This document shows, one piece after another, positions 50,402 through 59,236 of a stretch of DNA of 64,000 bases. This stretch comes from Candidatus Villigracilis adiacens (GTDB taxonomy: Bacteria; Chloroflexota; Anaerolineae; Anaerolineales; Villigracilaceae), in assembly GCA_016703605.1 (NCBI GenBank), contig JADJBU010000026.1:310001-374000 (forward strand), in the 5' to 3' direction. The notes under the pieces are model-generated. The model did not search any database. It had not been told where the DNA came from and saw only the letters and a program-made list of their open reading frames with translations. A program made the translations under genes and the position numbers. The stretch's first letter is position 1. Each line of letters starts with the position of its first letter.

Positions 50402-51724
50402 ATGAAAACCATTCAACGTATTTCGACAATCTTTCTTTTAATCGCGCTGTTCTCCCTCGCTTTCGCCACGCCGGCGCGCGCATTCGATGGGCGTTCCGGC
50501 GATGTGGTCGTGATTGAAGCCGATGAAACCATAAAGGACGACCTCTATGTGACCGCAAACATATTCACACTGGAGGGAACGGTTCAGGGCGACCTGATCG
50601 TGTTCGGAAATTACATCGTCATTAAAGGCGTCGTGGAAGGCGATTTGATCGCGGCGGGCAATACAGTCGTGATCGAAGGCACGGTGACAGACGATGCCCG
50701 CATCGCCGGCGCAGCTCTGCTGCTTGGCGATGAGGCGGTAATCGGGGGCGACCTGCTTGCCGGGGGCGCGAGCCTCGAAACAAAAGAGGGCAGCGTTGTG
50801 GAAACCGACGCGCTTTATGCAGGCGCGCAGGGTTTGTTTGCCGGGTCGGTGGGTCGTAATGCCTTCGTGGCGGGGGCCGCAATCGAGATCCGCGGCGAGA
50901 TCGCAGGCGACCTGACCGTCGAGGTGGGCGAATCTGACGAGGCTGGACCTTCCCCCTCAATGTATATCACCGATACCGAAATCTCCATGCCGAGCGTCAA
51001 CCCCGGTTTGAAGATCGTGGAAGGCGCAAAGATCGGCGGTGATTTTAGCTACAGCCAATCGAAGGATATTGAACTTCCCGCAGGCGCAGTGGATGGAAAA
51101 GTGACCCGCAGGGAACCGGTGGTGGATGAGACGAAAATGCCCGCTCCCCCAACCCCTGCCGAAACCGCCGCGCGCTGGACCTTTGACCTGATCCGCGATA
51201 TTGCGACCCTTGCCCTCTTCGGTCTTTTGCTCGCCTGGCTGGCGCCGCTCTTCATGAAAGGTCTGATGGACAAAATGCAAACCCAGCCTGCGCCAAGTTT
51301 CGGCTGGGGACTGGTCGCCTACGCCGCATTCTTCTTTGCCCTGATGTTCATCCTGGTCGCGATGACCGTTGGCGGAATTCTCTTTGGCGCGCTGACTCTC
51401 GGCGGAGTGACCGGTGTGATTGTCTGGGTGGGCATTCTGGCGATCTTTGCCCTGATCGTTGGGTTTGTCCTCTTCACCGGTCTGGGCTCGCAGTCTCTGG
51501 TTGCCTGGCTCGGCGGACGCTGGATCATCGGGCGCTTCAACCCCTCGCTTGCAGAGCACAGGGTCTGGCCTGTGCTGCTCGGCGCAGTGATCATCGGCGC
51601 GCTGGTCAACCTGCCGCTGGTCGGCTGGCTGTTCGGCTTCATCATCATGTTCTTCGGTCTGGGCGCGCTCTGGCTCTGGGGTCGTGAACGGATGGCAAAA
51701 CCCGCAGCCGCGCCTGCTCAGTAA
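50402..51724 (+). CDS. secreted polymer-forming (bactofilin-like) protein with membrane C terminus
   Basis: ATG 50402 behind AAGGAGCAACC gives a signal peptide (FLLIALFSLAFATPARAFDG) and 440 residues. Residues about 35-200 are beta-helix rungs as in bactofilins (TVQGDLIVFGNYIVIKGVVEG, DLIAAGNTVVIEGTV, GEIAGDLTVEVGES). The C-terminal half has about five membrane helices. Bactofilins are usually cytoplasmic. Here the polymer-forming part would be outside the cell and anchored by its own membrane domain. It likely shapes or stiffens the envelope. A terminator follows at 51741. Confidence 0.8.
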   Translation: MKTIQRISTIFLLIALFSLAFATPARAFDGRSGDVVVIEADETIKDDLYVTANIFTLEGTVQGDLIVFGNYIVIKGVVEGDLIAAGNTVVIEGTVTDDARIAGAALLLGDEAVIGGDLLAGGASLETKEGSVVETDALYAGAQGLFAGSVGRNAFVAGAAIEIRGEIAGDLTVEVGESDEAGPSPSMYITDTEISMPSVNPGLKIVEGAKIGGDFSYSQSKDIELPAGAVDGKVTRREPVVDETKMPAPPTPAETAARWTFDLIRDIATLALFGLLLAWLAPLFMKGLMDKMQTQPAPSFGWGLVAYAAFFFALMFILVAMTVGGILFGALTLGGVTGVIVWVGILAIFALIVGFVLFTGLGSQSLVAWLGGRWIIGRFNPSLAEHRVWPVLLGAVIIGALVNLPLVGWLFGFIIMFFGLGALWLWGRERMAKPAAAPAQ

Positions 51725-51740
51725 TACCCGGTTAAACGAT

Positions 51741-51777
51741 AACATCCGGCGGATGATCCCTGCCGGATGTTTTTTTA
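51741..51777 (+). terminator. rho-independent terminator
   Basis: AACATCCGGC (51741-51750) and GCCGGATGTT (51762-51771) form a 10-bp stem followed by TTTTTT. Confidence 0.88.
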
Positions 51778-51832
51778 TTCTTTGAACCTGCGCATCATCA
51801 GGTCGCCGATGATTCTTTGGCGCCCCGGAAAT

Positions 51833-52522
51833 TTACGGCGCAGGCGGGCAGTCTTTGTAGTACTTCACCAGCTTTTCGATTTTCTGGGTCCTGTCAACCA
51901 CGCCGCCGCCCTTGTTGACACCGGCAAATTGGAATTCAACCACGGCTTCATCAAGCCCGCGCCAGTCGGCGGTGATGTCGGTGGCTTTGAAGGTGATGTA
52001 GAAATTCCCATTGCCGTCTGTGTTCATATTGCCGACCAGGAACCAGTCGGAATAACGGAAGTAGGTCGGCGCCTCGACCATGCGGTAGAACATCTCGGCG
52101 CGGGTCACATCGGGGTGAATGGCGCGCAGGGTGATCTCGAATTCGCGCGGATAGCAATTGAGCGTCACGCGGTCGCTCGAGAAGGTAATATCCGCAAAGA
52201 TTCCCTTGCCGAGAATATTATCCACATAAACCGGGTTCAGGTCGGAGGTATTCGTCGAAACTGTGGCTTGAGGCGCGGCGGTCGGCGGTTCTGCGGTTGG
52301 CGGCTGGCTCGTTGCCGTCTCTGTCGGCAGCGGGACGGGGGTATTGGTGGGTCCCTGCGTGGGCAACGGAACGGAGGTCGGCGGCGCGGCTTCGGTGGTC
52401 GCAACCACTACAACCGTTTGAACAATCGGCGTGGGCGGTTCAGTTGAGGCGGCTGGCTGCACAACCCCGCAGCCGGTAAGCAGCAAGGATAGCGCGAGGA
52501 GAAGTATCAGTATTTTTTTCAT
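51833..52522 (-). CDS. lipoprotein with Thr/Pro linker, unknown function
   Basis: ATG 52522 has AGGAG seven bases upstream and gives MKKILILLLALSLLLTGCGV, a lipobox with Cys18. A linker of about 75 residues rich in Thr, Pro and Ala follows (LPTQGPTNTPVPLPTET), then a domain of about 135 residues with VYVDNILGKGIFADITFSSD, DWFLVGNMNTDGNGNFYITF and VVEFQFAGVNKGGGVVDRT. The domain looks beta-rich. No family is assigned. It converges on the polymer-forming protein gene. Confidence 0.75.
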   Translation of the reverse strand: MKKILILLLALSLLLTGCGVVQPAASTEPPTPIVQTVVVVATTEAAPPTSVPLPTQGPTNTPVPLPTETATSQPPTAEPPTAAPQATVSTNTSDLNPVYVDNILGKGIFADITFSSDRVTLNCYPREFEITLRAIHPDVTRAEMFYRMVEAPTYFRYSDWFLVGNMNTDGNGNFYITFKATDITADWRGLDEAVVEFQFAGVNKGGGVVDRTQKIEKLVKYYKDCPPAP

Positions 52523-52703
52523 GTCATGCTCCTGTTGTGATGTCTTCACACGTATTCTATGTCCTTCCCCCGATCACTGCTTGACCCGTTGGGGCTAGTC
52601 CTGGAACGATTTCCTTTTCAAATGTGTAAAGAAGGCGTTTCGCAGGCGACTCGCCCCACAAATACGCGCGAAAAGGACAATTCGCATCAGGTATAATCGC
52701 GCC

Positions 52704-54668
52704 ATGTTTACCCCTGAACAGATCGAGGCAAAACTCGAACGCATCCTTTTAAAGGTGGAACGCCCCGGGCGCTACGTGGGCGGCGAATTGAATGCAACCA
52801 TCAAAGATTGGGACTCGGTAACCGCCCGCGCGGCTTTCATCTTCCCGGATATTTACGACATCGGCATCTCCAACGTCGGGTTGAAGGTGCTTTACGACCA
52901 GGTCAACCAGCGGGAGGATGCGCTTGCCCAACGCGCCTACGCCCCCTGGCTGGACATGGAAACCCTCATGCGCCAGCATGGGATTCCGCTCTACGCGCTC
53001 GAATCAAAACGACCTTTGGCCTGCTTCGACCTCATCGGCTTTACCCTCCCCTACGAGACTCTCTACACCAACGCCCTCAACATCCTCGACCTGGCAGGCA
53101 TCCCCATCCGTTCAGCAGACCGGGATGAGTCGCATCCCATCGTCATCGCAGGCGGGCATTCCGCCACCAACCCCGAGCCGATGCACGCCTTCATCGACGC
53201 GTTTGTGGTCGGAGAGGGGGAGGAAGTGATTCATGAGATCATTGATGTAATAATAAAGTGGAAAGCATGCGCTGAGCAACGTCGAAGTGTGGAAAGTGGG
53301 AATCCGCTTTCCACTTTCCACCGTGAAGATGTATTACGAGAGTTTGCCAAACTTCCCGGCGTATATGTCCCGCGTTTCTACCAAACCACCTATATGGAAG
53401 ACGGCACCGTTGCCGCCACCGAACCGGTCATCCCCGAAGCGCCCAGGCTGGTAAAAAAGCGTATTGTGGCAAAACTCCCGCCGCCGCCCATAAAATTCAT
53501 CGTGCCAAATATAGATGTGGTGCATAACCGCGTCTCGGTCGAGATTATGCGCGGATGCACCCGCGGATGCCGATTCTGCCAGGCTGGCATGATCACGCGC
53601 CCGGTCCGCGAACGAAGCGTGCAGGAGGTGGTCGATGCCGCCGATGCGGCCGTCCGCTCGACAGGGTTCGAGGAACTGGCGTTGATGTCGCTCTCGTCGT
53701 CAGACTATACCTACATCAAGGACCTGGTGGACGCCATCAGCAAACGCTTCGAGGGACGCAAGTTGACCGTCTCATTGCCTTCGCTGCGGATCGAGTCTGT
53801 TTCGATTGAATTAATGGAAAAACTCAAGCAGCACCGCTCCGGCGGGTTTACGCTCGCGCCCGAAGCCGCCAGCGAACGGATGCGCCGCATCATCAACAAG
53901 TTCATCCCCGATGAAGACATCATCAAAACAACGAACGAAATCTACAGCCGCGGCTGGACGACGATCAAACTGTATTTCATGATCGGTCACCCCAGCGAGA
54001 CTCTCGAAGACGTGCAAGCCATTGCCGACCTGTGCAAGCGGGTCATTGCCGAGGGACGCAAGGTTGCAGGCTGGAAGGTAAAACTCAACGCGGGTGTGAG
54101 CACCTTCGTGCCCAAACCGCAAACGCCCTTTCAATGGGTCTCATGCGACACGCGCGCCAACATTCTCGAAAAACAGGCGCTGCTCAAGCGCGAGTTGTTC
54201 AAGGACAGGAACATCAAACTAAGCTGGACCAAACCCGACGATACGCTCATCGAAGCCTGGCTCTCCCGCGGCGACCGGCGCATTGCCGAGGTGATCTACA
54301 CCGCATGGAAGAACGGCGCAAAATTTGACGCCTGGGAGGAAGGGCGCAAGTTCGATACCTGGATCGCCGCCTTTGAGGAACACGGTCTCGACCCGGCTTT
54401 CTACACATACCGCCAGCGCCGCACTGATGAAGTCTTCCCGTGGGAACACATCACAACGGCGGTGCGCAAGAACTTCCTCTTTCAGGATTTCCGCATGTCG
54501 CTCGAAGGACAGATCCGCGTGGACTGCCGCCTCAACTGCTATGCCTGCGGTATCCTGCCGACCTTTGCAAACCTGCGGCGCGACAACCCCGGCGAAGGCT
54601 GGAAATGCCCCGAGGTAAAATCCCCGACAAAAAAGATGGAAATGGAATTGCCCCTGGTCGGCGATTGA
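52704..54668 (+). CDS. B12-binding radical SAM protein, TIGR03960 family
   Basis: The 654-residue protein has an N-terminal cobalamin-like Rossmann region (SNVGLKVLYDQVNQREDALA ... GHSATNPEPMHAFIDAFVVG), the radical SAM cluster motif MRGCTRGCRFCQAGM, and C-terminal residues ending in DCRLNCYACG and PTFANLR. This family normally pairs with TIGR03936 proteins, encoded here at 55237, in a role linked to ribosome or RNA modification that is still unknown. A stretch at about 53263-53330 (KWKACAEQRRSVESGNPLS) is a repeat with an inverted core and is in frame. Confidence 0.9.
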   Translation: MFTPEQIEAKLERILLKVERPGRYVGGELNATIKDWDSVTARAAFIFPDIYDIGISNVGLKVLYDQVNQREDALAQRAYAPWLDMETLMRQHGIPLYALESKRPLACFDLIGFTLPYETLYTNALNILDLAGIPIRSADRDESHPIVIAGGHSATNPEPMHAFIDAFVVGEGEEVIHEIIDVIIKWKACAEQRRSVESGNPLSTFHREDVLREFAKLPGVYVPRFYQTTYMEDGTVAATEPVIPEAPRLVKKRIVAKLPPPPIKFIVPNIDVVHNRVSVEIMRGCTRGCRFCQAGMITRPVRERSVQEVVDAADAAVRSTGFEELALMSLSSSDYTYIKDLVDAISKRFEGRKLTVSLPSLRIESVSIELMEKLKQHRSGGFTLAPEAASERMRRIINKFIPDEDIIKTTNEIYSRGWTTIKLYFMIGHPSETLEDVQAIADLCKRVIAEGRKVAGWKVKLNAGVSTFVPKPQTPFQWVSCDTRANILEKQALLKRELFKDRNIKLSWTKPDDTLIEAWLSRGDRRIAEVIYTAWKNGAKFDAWEEGRKFDTWIAAFEEHGLDPAFYTYRQRRTDEVFPWEHITTAVRKNFLFQDFRMSLEGQIRVDCRLNCYACGILPTFANLRRDNPGEGWKCPEVKSPTKKMEMELPLVGD

Positions 54669-54708
54669 AAAATTTGGCGGCGCGGGATTTATTCCGCGTC
54701 ACAGCGAC

Positions 54709-55233
54709 ATGAACAAAACCATCCTCCTCTCACGCCTGCAAAACGAACGCGACCATTTCGAGCTTTTGCTCAACCGCGTCGGGTTTTCACGCCGGTTGAC
54801 ATTGCGCGGCGTTTCGGGCGCGTTGACGGTCAAGGACCTGCTGGCGGAGGCGCTTTCGCACGAACAGTTCATCGCGGACCGCCTGAGCGAGATCCACCAC
54901 GGAGAGACCTACTCCCCATCCGCTTCGTTCTCAGCCCTGGATGGGTTCCGGTCCCAATTTGGCTGCCCGGATTACGAATCTCCCCTGTACGAGAAGGGCG
55001 GGCATGACCTGTCGGTTTTGGACGCCTACAAAAACATCGAATTCGACGAGATCGTCTCGGAGGAACTGGCAGTCTATGGCAACATTCATGAACTGCTGAA
55101 AAAACTCAGCCATCATCAATGCCTCGACCACGACCTGTATCACCGCGTTGCGGAGCATACCTATCGGTTTTACCGCCGCCAGTCGGTCCTGATCGAGCGC
55201 TGGTTGAAACAAAGCGCGTCTGAGAACAAATAA
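54709..55233 (+). CDS. DinB/DfsB-like four-helix protein
   Basis: The 174-residue all-helical protein has LLSRLQNERDHFELLLNRVG, ALTVKDLLAEALSHEQFIADRL and YHRVAEHTYRFYRRQSVLIERWL, with His residues at positions that fit a DinB-type metal site. Its membership is moderate. It sits between the TIGR03960 and TIGR03936 genes, which are normally neighbours, so it has been inserted between them. Confidence 0.6.
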   Translation: MNKTILLSRLQNERDHFELLLNRVGFSRRLTLRGVSGALTVKDLLAEALSHEQFIADRLSEIHHGETYSPSASFSALDGFRSQFGCPDYESPLYEKGGHDLSVLDAYKNIEFDEIVSEELAVYGNIHELLKKLSHHQCLDHDLYHRVAEHTYRFYRRQSVLIERWLKQSASENK

Positions 55234-55236
55234 ACC

Positions 55237-55866
55237 ATGCGCATCCGGATCACATTCACCAAACAGGGGGCATTGAGGTACATCGGTCATCTTGACCTGC
55301 ACCGCTTATGGGAACGCGCCATGCGCCGCGCCGAACTGCCCCTTTCGTATTCGCAGGGTTTTCATCCCCAGCCCAAGATCAGTCTTGCCGCCGCCCTGCC
55401 GCTGGGATTCTCCTCGCGCGCCGAAGTGATGGATGTGAGACTGAACGAAGAAATCGCGGTGGAAGATTTATCCGCGAGGTTAAAGGACAGCCTCCCGCCC
55501 GACATCAAGGTCGTCCAAGTAAGAACCGTGGATGAAAAACTGCCCGCCCTGCAGACGCAGACGCTTTCAGCGGCGTACGACGTCCATTTAACGGAACCAG
55601 TCGCCGGGTCCGAATTGAAGCGCAGGGTCGAAGGGTTGATGATGTCTGAGTCGCTCATCCGCGAACGGAGGGGAAAATCCTACGACCTGCGTCCGCTGGT
55701 GGAGATGTTGAGCGTCGTCGGCATGGCAGACGGGTCATCCTGGTTGAAGATGACTCTCGCGGCGCGGGAGGGCGCAACAGGCAGACCGGAGGAAGTCCTC
55801 GGCGCGTTGGGCATCGAGGCGGATACGGCAAGGGTGGAACGGACGCGTTTGATTTTCAAAGAGTAG
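55237..55866 (+). CDS. TIGR03936/DUF2344 family protein
   Basis: The 209-residue protein starts three bases after the preceding stop and matches the family start: RIRITFTKQGALRYIGHLDLHRLWERAMRRA, then SYSQGFHPQPKISLAAALPLGFSSRAEVMDV. In many bacteria it is joined to, or adjacent to, the TIGR03960 radical SAM protein. The unit here is radical SAM gene, DinB-like gene, DUF2344 gene. Confidence 0.9.
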   Translation: MRIRITFTKQGALRYIGHLDLHRLWERAMRRAELPLSYSQGFHPQPKISLAAALPLGFSSRAEVMDVRLNEEIAVEDLSARLKDSLPPDIKVVQVRTVDEKLPALQTQTLSAAYDVHLTEPVAGSELKRRVEGLMMSESLIRERRGKSYDLRPLVEMLSVVGMADGSSWLKMTLAAREGATGRPEEVLGALGIEADTARVERTRLIFKE

Positions 55867-55933
55867 ACCCTGCCCGCGAGAACCGCATCGATGTGGAAGT
55901 CCTGCCGACCTTTGGCAAACCATCATCCTCCAT

Positions 55934-56095
55934 ATGGCTTTTGCAAAGTTGCTTGACATCCCTTTGAATTTGCGGCAAGGTTTAACGCGAAAAGCGCACA
56001 TTGGGCGAATTTACGCGAAAACCAATTAAGAAATTCGCGGCATTCGCCTTTTCGCGGAATTCGCGTTAAGATTTTCATGACTTTGCAAAAACCAT
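55934..56095. repeat. MITE-like nested inverted-repeat element
   Basis: The 321-bp gap 55867-56187 has no gene. ATGGCTTTTGCAAAGT (55934) and ACTTTGCAAAAACCAT (56080) are outer arms matching at 15 of 16 positions. Inside, TTAACGCGAAAAGCG (55982) and TTCGCGGAATTCGCGTTAA (56051) form a second palindrome. The 162-bp whole is nested like a small non-autonomous element. The rest of the gap holds a ribosome binding site (GAGGAGTAAAC) before 56188. Confidence 0.55.
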
Positions 56096-56187
56096 GTCAT
56101 CCTCCAAAAATACAGTTTGATTTTTTCAAATAGTCCGTTAAAATAAACCCGGTTTTCACACCCAACCCAACCAACAGAGGAGTAAAC

Positions 56188-57171
56188 ATGGCACTATTGG
56201 CTGCAATTCCCATGGCGTTCATCCCTGCATTTTTCTTTTCATGGTTCATCTACTGGCTCGACCGGTACGAGAAGGAACCGCGCTGGCTGCTGCTGGCAAC
56301 CTTCTTCTGGGGCGGCTTCGTCGCCATCATTGGGACGCTGATCATCGCAACCGTCTTCGAGATCGGCTTCAGCATTGTCCTGAACGATGCCGCGCTCGAA
56401 AACATCGCGGGCGGTTCGATCACCGCGCCCATCGTCGAAGAATTCATGAAGGGTCTGGCGGTCATGATCGTCTTCTTCCTCTTCCGCAAGGAATTCGACT
56501 CGATCCTGGACGGCATCATCTACGGCGGCATTGCCGGGCTGGGCTTCGCCGCCACCGAAAATGTCTTCTACTTCCTCAGCCAGTACAGCGACGCGGGCTG
56601 GGGCGGCATGTTTACAAACTTCGCCCTGCGCGTGGGCGTCTTCGCCTGGGGGCATCCCTTCTACACCGCGTTTACAGGGCTTGGCTTTGCCGTGGCGCGC
56701 ACAAACCGCAATACTCTCATCAAGTTTGCCGCCCCGGTAATCGGTTACATCCTGGCAGTCCTCGCCCACTCCTTCCATAACACATCGCTGGTCTTCGTCT
56801 CCGGGCTCGGAAGTTTCGCCCTGGTCGTCCTGCTCGAATGGGCGGGCTGGTTGATCTTCCTCGGCTTCATCGCCTGGCTCATCCGCCACGAACAGGGACT
56901 CTTGAAAAAGCACCTGCGCGAAGAAGTGGCAAGCGGGCTGATCTCGGAAGCCCAATTCAAGACCGCGGTCTCCTTCTTCCAGTTCGGCGCCCGCATGGCG
57001 GCGTTAAGCGGCGGCGCATACAAAGCCACCGATCATTTCTATCAATACCTGGGCGAACTCGCGCACAAAAAGGAACAGTTCGAAAAATTCGGCGACGAGA
57101 AAGGCAATGCCGCCATCATCCAGCAACACCGCGAGAGCATCCGCGGCCTTGCAGCGCAGGCAAAGACCTAA
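56188..57171 (+). CDS. PrsW-family intramembrane metalloprotease
   Basis: The 327-residue protein has about eight membrane helices and the PrsW motifs: FSWFIYWLDRYEKEPRWLL, APIVEEFMKGLAV (E-E and K), GFAATENVFYFLS, VFAWGHPFYTAFTGLGFA and HSFHNTS. The conserved Glu and His residues are the expected zinc ligands. PrsW proteins cut anti-sigma factors or other membrane proteins. The cytoplasmic C terminus (about 240-327) is helical. No anti-sigma gene is adjacent. Confidence 0.9.
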   Translation: MALLAAIPMAFIPAFFFSWFIYWLDRYEKEPRWLLLATFFWGGFVAIIGTLIIATVFEIGFSIVLNDAALENIAGGSITAPIVEEFMKGLAVMIVFFLFRKEFDSILDGIIYGGIAGLGFAATENVFYFLSQYSDAGWGGMFTNFALRVGVFAWGHPFYTAFTGLGFAVARTNRNTLIKFAAPVIGYILAVLAHSFHNTSLVFVSGLGSFALVVLLEWAGWLIFLGFIAWLIRHEQGLLKKHLREEVASGLISEAQFKTAVSFFQFGARMAALSGGAYKATDHFYQYLGELAHKKEQFEKFGDEKGNAAIIQQHRESIRGLAAQAKT

Positions 57172-57235
57172 AACACAATCAACGGCTGCGGAGTCAAATC
57201 CTTGAACAGCCGATGACGGGAGCCGTTTTGCTCCG

Positions 57236-57274
57236 CAAAAAGAGGCTGACGGCCCGACCGCCAGCCTCTTTTTA
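57236..57274 (+). terminator. rho-independent terminator after the PrsW gene
   Basis: AAAAAGAGGCTG (57237) and CAGCCTCTTTTT (57262) form the stem, followed by TTTTTA on the plus strand. It lies between the protease and the tRNA. Confidence 0.8.
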
Positions 57275-57300
57275 TCCCTATGGTAAAATTTGGCTCGCCC

Positions 57301-57375
57301 GCCCCCGTAGCTCAGTGGACAGAGTGTCGGCCTCCGGAGCCGAAGAGCGCAGTTCGAGTCTGCGCGGGGGCGCCA
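57301..57375 (+). tRNA. tRNA-Arg (anticodon CCG), CCA encoded
   Basis: GCCCCCG at 57301 pairs with CGGGGGC at 57365-57371. The D arm is GCTCAGTGGACAGAG, the anticodon stem is CGGC/GCCG around loop CTCCGGA with CCG at 34-36, and the T arm is CGCAG TTCGAGT CTGCG. The discriminator G and CCA follow at 57372-57375. CCG reads CGG codons. Confidence 0.95.
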
Positions 57376-57406
57376 AAAAACAGACCGTTGTCGCGGTCTG
57401 TTTTTG
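57376..57406 (+). terminator. terminator of the tRNA-Arg gene
   Basis: AAAAACAGACCG and CGGTCTGTTTTT form a 12-bp stem with a six-base loop and end in a T run, immediately after the CCA. Confidence 0.9.
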
Positions 57407-57465
57407 ATTATGGGTTCAACGTCTCCCAATGTTGAAGATCTCCCCTGCGATACAATTATCGGGAC

Positions 57466-58497
57466 ATGCGAAAACGAATTTTGCTCTGGTCTGCGTTTTT
57501 TTTCTGCGTCTCAGGGTGTGCGACTCCTCCCCAGACCCCGGTTCTTCCTGCCCCGGAGTTTGTCACTGCCACCCTGCCCCCCACCTCAACCCCGGTCTCT
57601 TCTGCCACTTCCCCGCTGCCCACTGCCGCCCCAGCCATCGAACCTGTCGCGGCGACGACCACCAGCGAAGTCAACGTCCGGGAGAAACCCTCCACCGCGA
57701 GTTTATCGCTTGGCGCGCTTCCCCCGTTCACTGCGATCCAGGTCGAGGGCAGCGAAGCCTTTGGGTATTGGCTGCGGATTCTCTTCGACGGCGGATCGGG
57801 CTGGGTGCGCGCGGATTACGTCCAGGCTTCGGCGGAGATTCCGGTTTTGGGCGCAGAGTCAGGTTCCGGGTCCGGGTTGAGAGGCGCGGCTTTGAGGGGA
57901 GTCAATGTGCGGAGCAGACCCGGCAGGGATTTCGATTCCCTCGGTTTGCTTAATCAATATGATGTGGTGGAAATCCTCGCAAGGGATGCGTCGGGCGGCT
58001 GGCTGCAAATCGAATTTCCGCCCGCGCCGGATGGGACGGGCTGGGTGGCAGCCGAGTTTTTGGAAACAGGCGGAATCGAAACGCTCCCGGTGGCGGTGGA
58101 GGAAGGGCAGCCAACTGAAACGGATATTCCCGCTGAGCCCGCCAGCCCGGCGGCGGTCCTACCGAGAGACGGTGATTCAGCCGATGCGCCGCTTGCCATG
58201 TTCACCATATCATCCGTGACCGTTCGTTCGATCCGTTTTCAAGGCTGGGTTTCAACTGCCGGGGGCGATGCGGAAGATTGGGTGGGTTTTTCGGCGGGGA
58301 TGCCCAGGGTTCGCTTTGAATTCTTGTGCGACGCGCAGGGCGTCCGGGCGGAATTGGTTCCTGCCACGGCTGCGGCTTTCTCGTGCGGCGCGGGGCAAAT
58401 CCTTGAGATCGAGCCGAATGTGACGTATCTCATCAAGATCGCGTCTCACGCGGACGGGGCTGCAAAGTATGAGATTCGAATCGCGGCGTTGCCTTGA
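57466..58497 (+). CDS. lipoprotein with two SH3-like domains
   Basis: The 343-residue protein starts MRKRILLWSAFFFCVSGCAT with lipobox Cys18. A Thr/Pro linker is followed by two bacterial SH3 domains: SEVNVREKPSTASLSLGAL ... GSGWVRADYV, and GVNVRSRPGRDFDSLGLL ... GTGWVAAEFL. A C-terminal beta domain follows (FTISSVTVRSIRFQGWV ... YLIKIASHADGAAKYEI). SH3b domains usually bind peptidoglycan or protein partners at the cell surface. No enzyme domain is visible. Confidence 0.85.
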   Translation: MRKRILLWSAFFFCVSGCATPPQTPVLPAPEFVTATLPPTSTPVSSATSPLPTAAPAIEPVAATTTSEVNVREKPSTASLSLGALPPFTAIQVEGSEAFGYWLRILFDGGSGWVRADYVQASAEIPVLGAESGSGSGLRGAALRGVNVRSRPGRDFDSLGLLNQYDVVEILARDASGGWLQIEFPPAPDGTGWVAAEFLETGGIETLPVAVEEGQPTETDIPAEPASPAAVLPRDGDSADAPLAMFTISSVTVRSIRFQGWVSTAGGDAEDWVGFSAGMPRVRFEFLCDAQGVRAELVPATAAAFSCGAGQILEIEPNVTYLIKIASHADGAAKYEIRIAALP

Positions 58498-58527
58498 TGG
58501 CGCGTTGTTAATCTGATTGTGCAGTAT

Positions 58528-58566
58528 TTGTACCGAATTGTACAAAAACTCTTTTTTTGGTATAGT
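58528..58566 (+). promoter_or_regulatory. rex promoter with candidate Rex operator
   Basis: TTGTAC (58538-58543), a 17-bp spacer and TATAGT (58561-58566) form a promoter 29 bases before the rex start. TTGTACCGAATTGTACAA (58528-58545) is an 18-bp dyad over the -35 box with the TTGTn10ACAA outline of Rex sites. This fits self-repression controlled by NADH/NAD+. Confidence 0.7.
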
Positions 58567-58594
58567 TGTTACATATCACTCAAGGCGAGGTCGC

Positions 58595-59212
58595 ATGAAC
58601 ACGAGAAAGATACCGGACATCATCATAGGAAGGCTGCCCGTGTACCTGCGGGCTCTTCAACGCATGGCAGACATGGGATTGAAGACGACATCTTCGCAGG
58701 AATTGGGCGAGCGCGTGGGTATCTCTGCGGCGCAGATCCGCAAGGATATTTCGCAGTTCGGCGAGTTCGGCAAGCAGGGCACGGGCTATTCCATCGAATA
58801 CCTGATCGATAAACTGCGCGAGATTTTAAAGGTGGACCGCATCTGGGATGTGGTGGTGGTGGGAGCCGGCGATGTGGGCCGCGCCATTGCCAATTATCAG
58901 GGTTTCCGCGACCGGGGCTTTCACGTGGTTGCCATCTTCGACAGCGACAAGGCGAAGGTCGGGCAGAGTATGGGCGGGTTCACCGTGGAGGATGCGGGGG
59001 AAATGGTCGAACGTATAAAGGCAACGGGGGTCAGGATTGCAATGCTGACCGTGCCTGTTTCCGCCGCACAGGCAGTGGCAGACCAATTGATTCTGGCGGG
59101 CGTGAAGGCGATCCTGAACTATGCGCCGGTCAATTTGAATGTGCCGAACCATGTCAAGGTGCAGCATATCGACCCCTCGACCCATTTGCAAAGGATGACG
59201 TATTATTTATAA
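58595..59212 (+). CDS. rex: redox-sensing transcriptional repressor Rex
   Basis: ATG 58595 gives the usual N terminus MNTRKIPDIIIGRLPVYLRAL and 205 residues. The frame upstream of it runs through the promoter. The winged helix is SSQELGERVGISAAQIRKDIS and FGEFGKQGTGY, followed by the Rossmann fold (VVVVGAGDVGRAIANYQGF, HVVAIFDSDKAKVGQ) that senses NADH. The C terminus is short. Rex represses anaerobic and fermentative genes when NADH is low. A terminator follows at 59237. Confidence 0.95.
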   Translation: MNTRKIPDIIIGRLPVYLRALQRMADMGLKTTSSQELGERVGISAAQIRKDISQFGEFGKQGTGYSIEYLIDKLREILKVDRIWDVVVVGAGDVGRAIANYQGFRDRGFHVVAIFDSDKAKVGQSMGGFTVEDAGEMVERIKATGVRIAMLTVPVSAAQAVADQLILAGVKAILNYAPVNLNVPNHVKVQHIDPSTHLQRMTYYL

Positions 59213-59236
59213 CGGCTGAGCGCTTTCATAAAGCGA

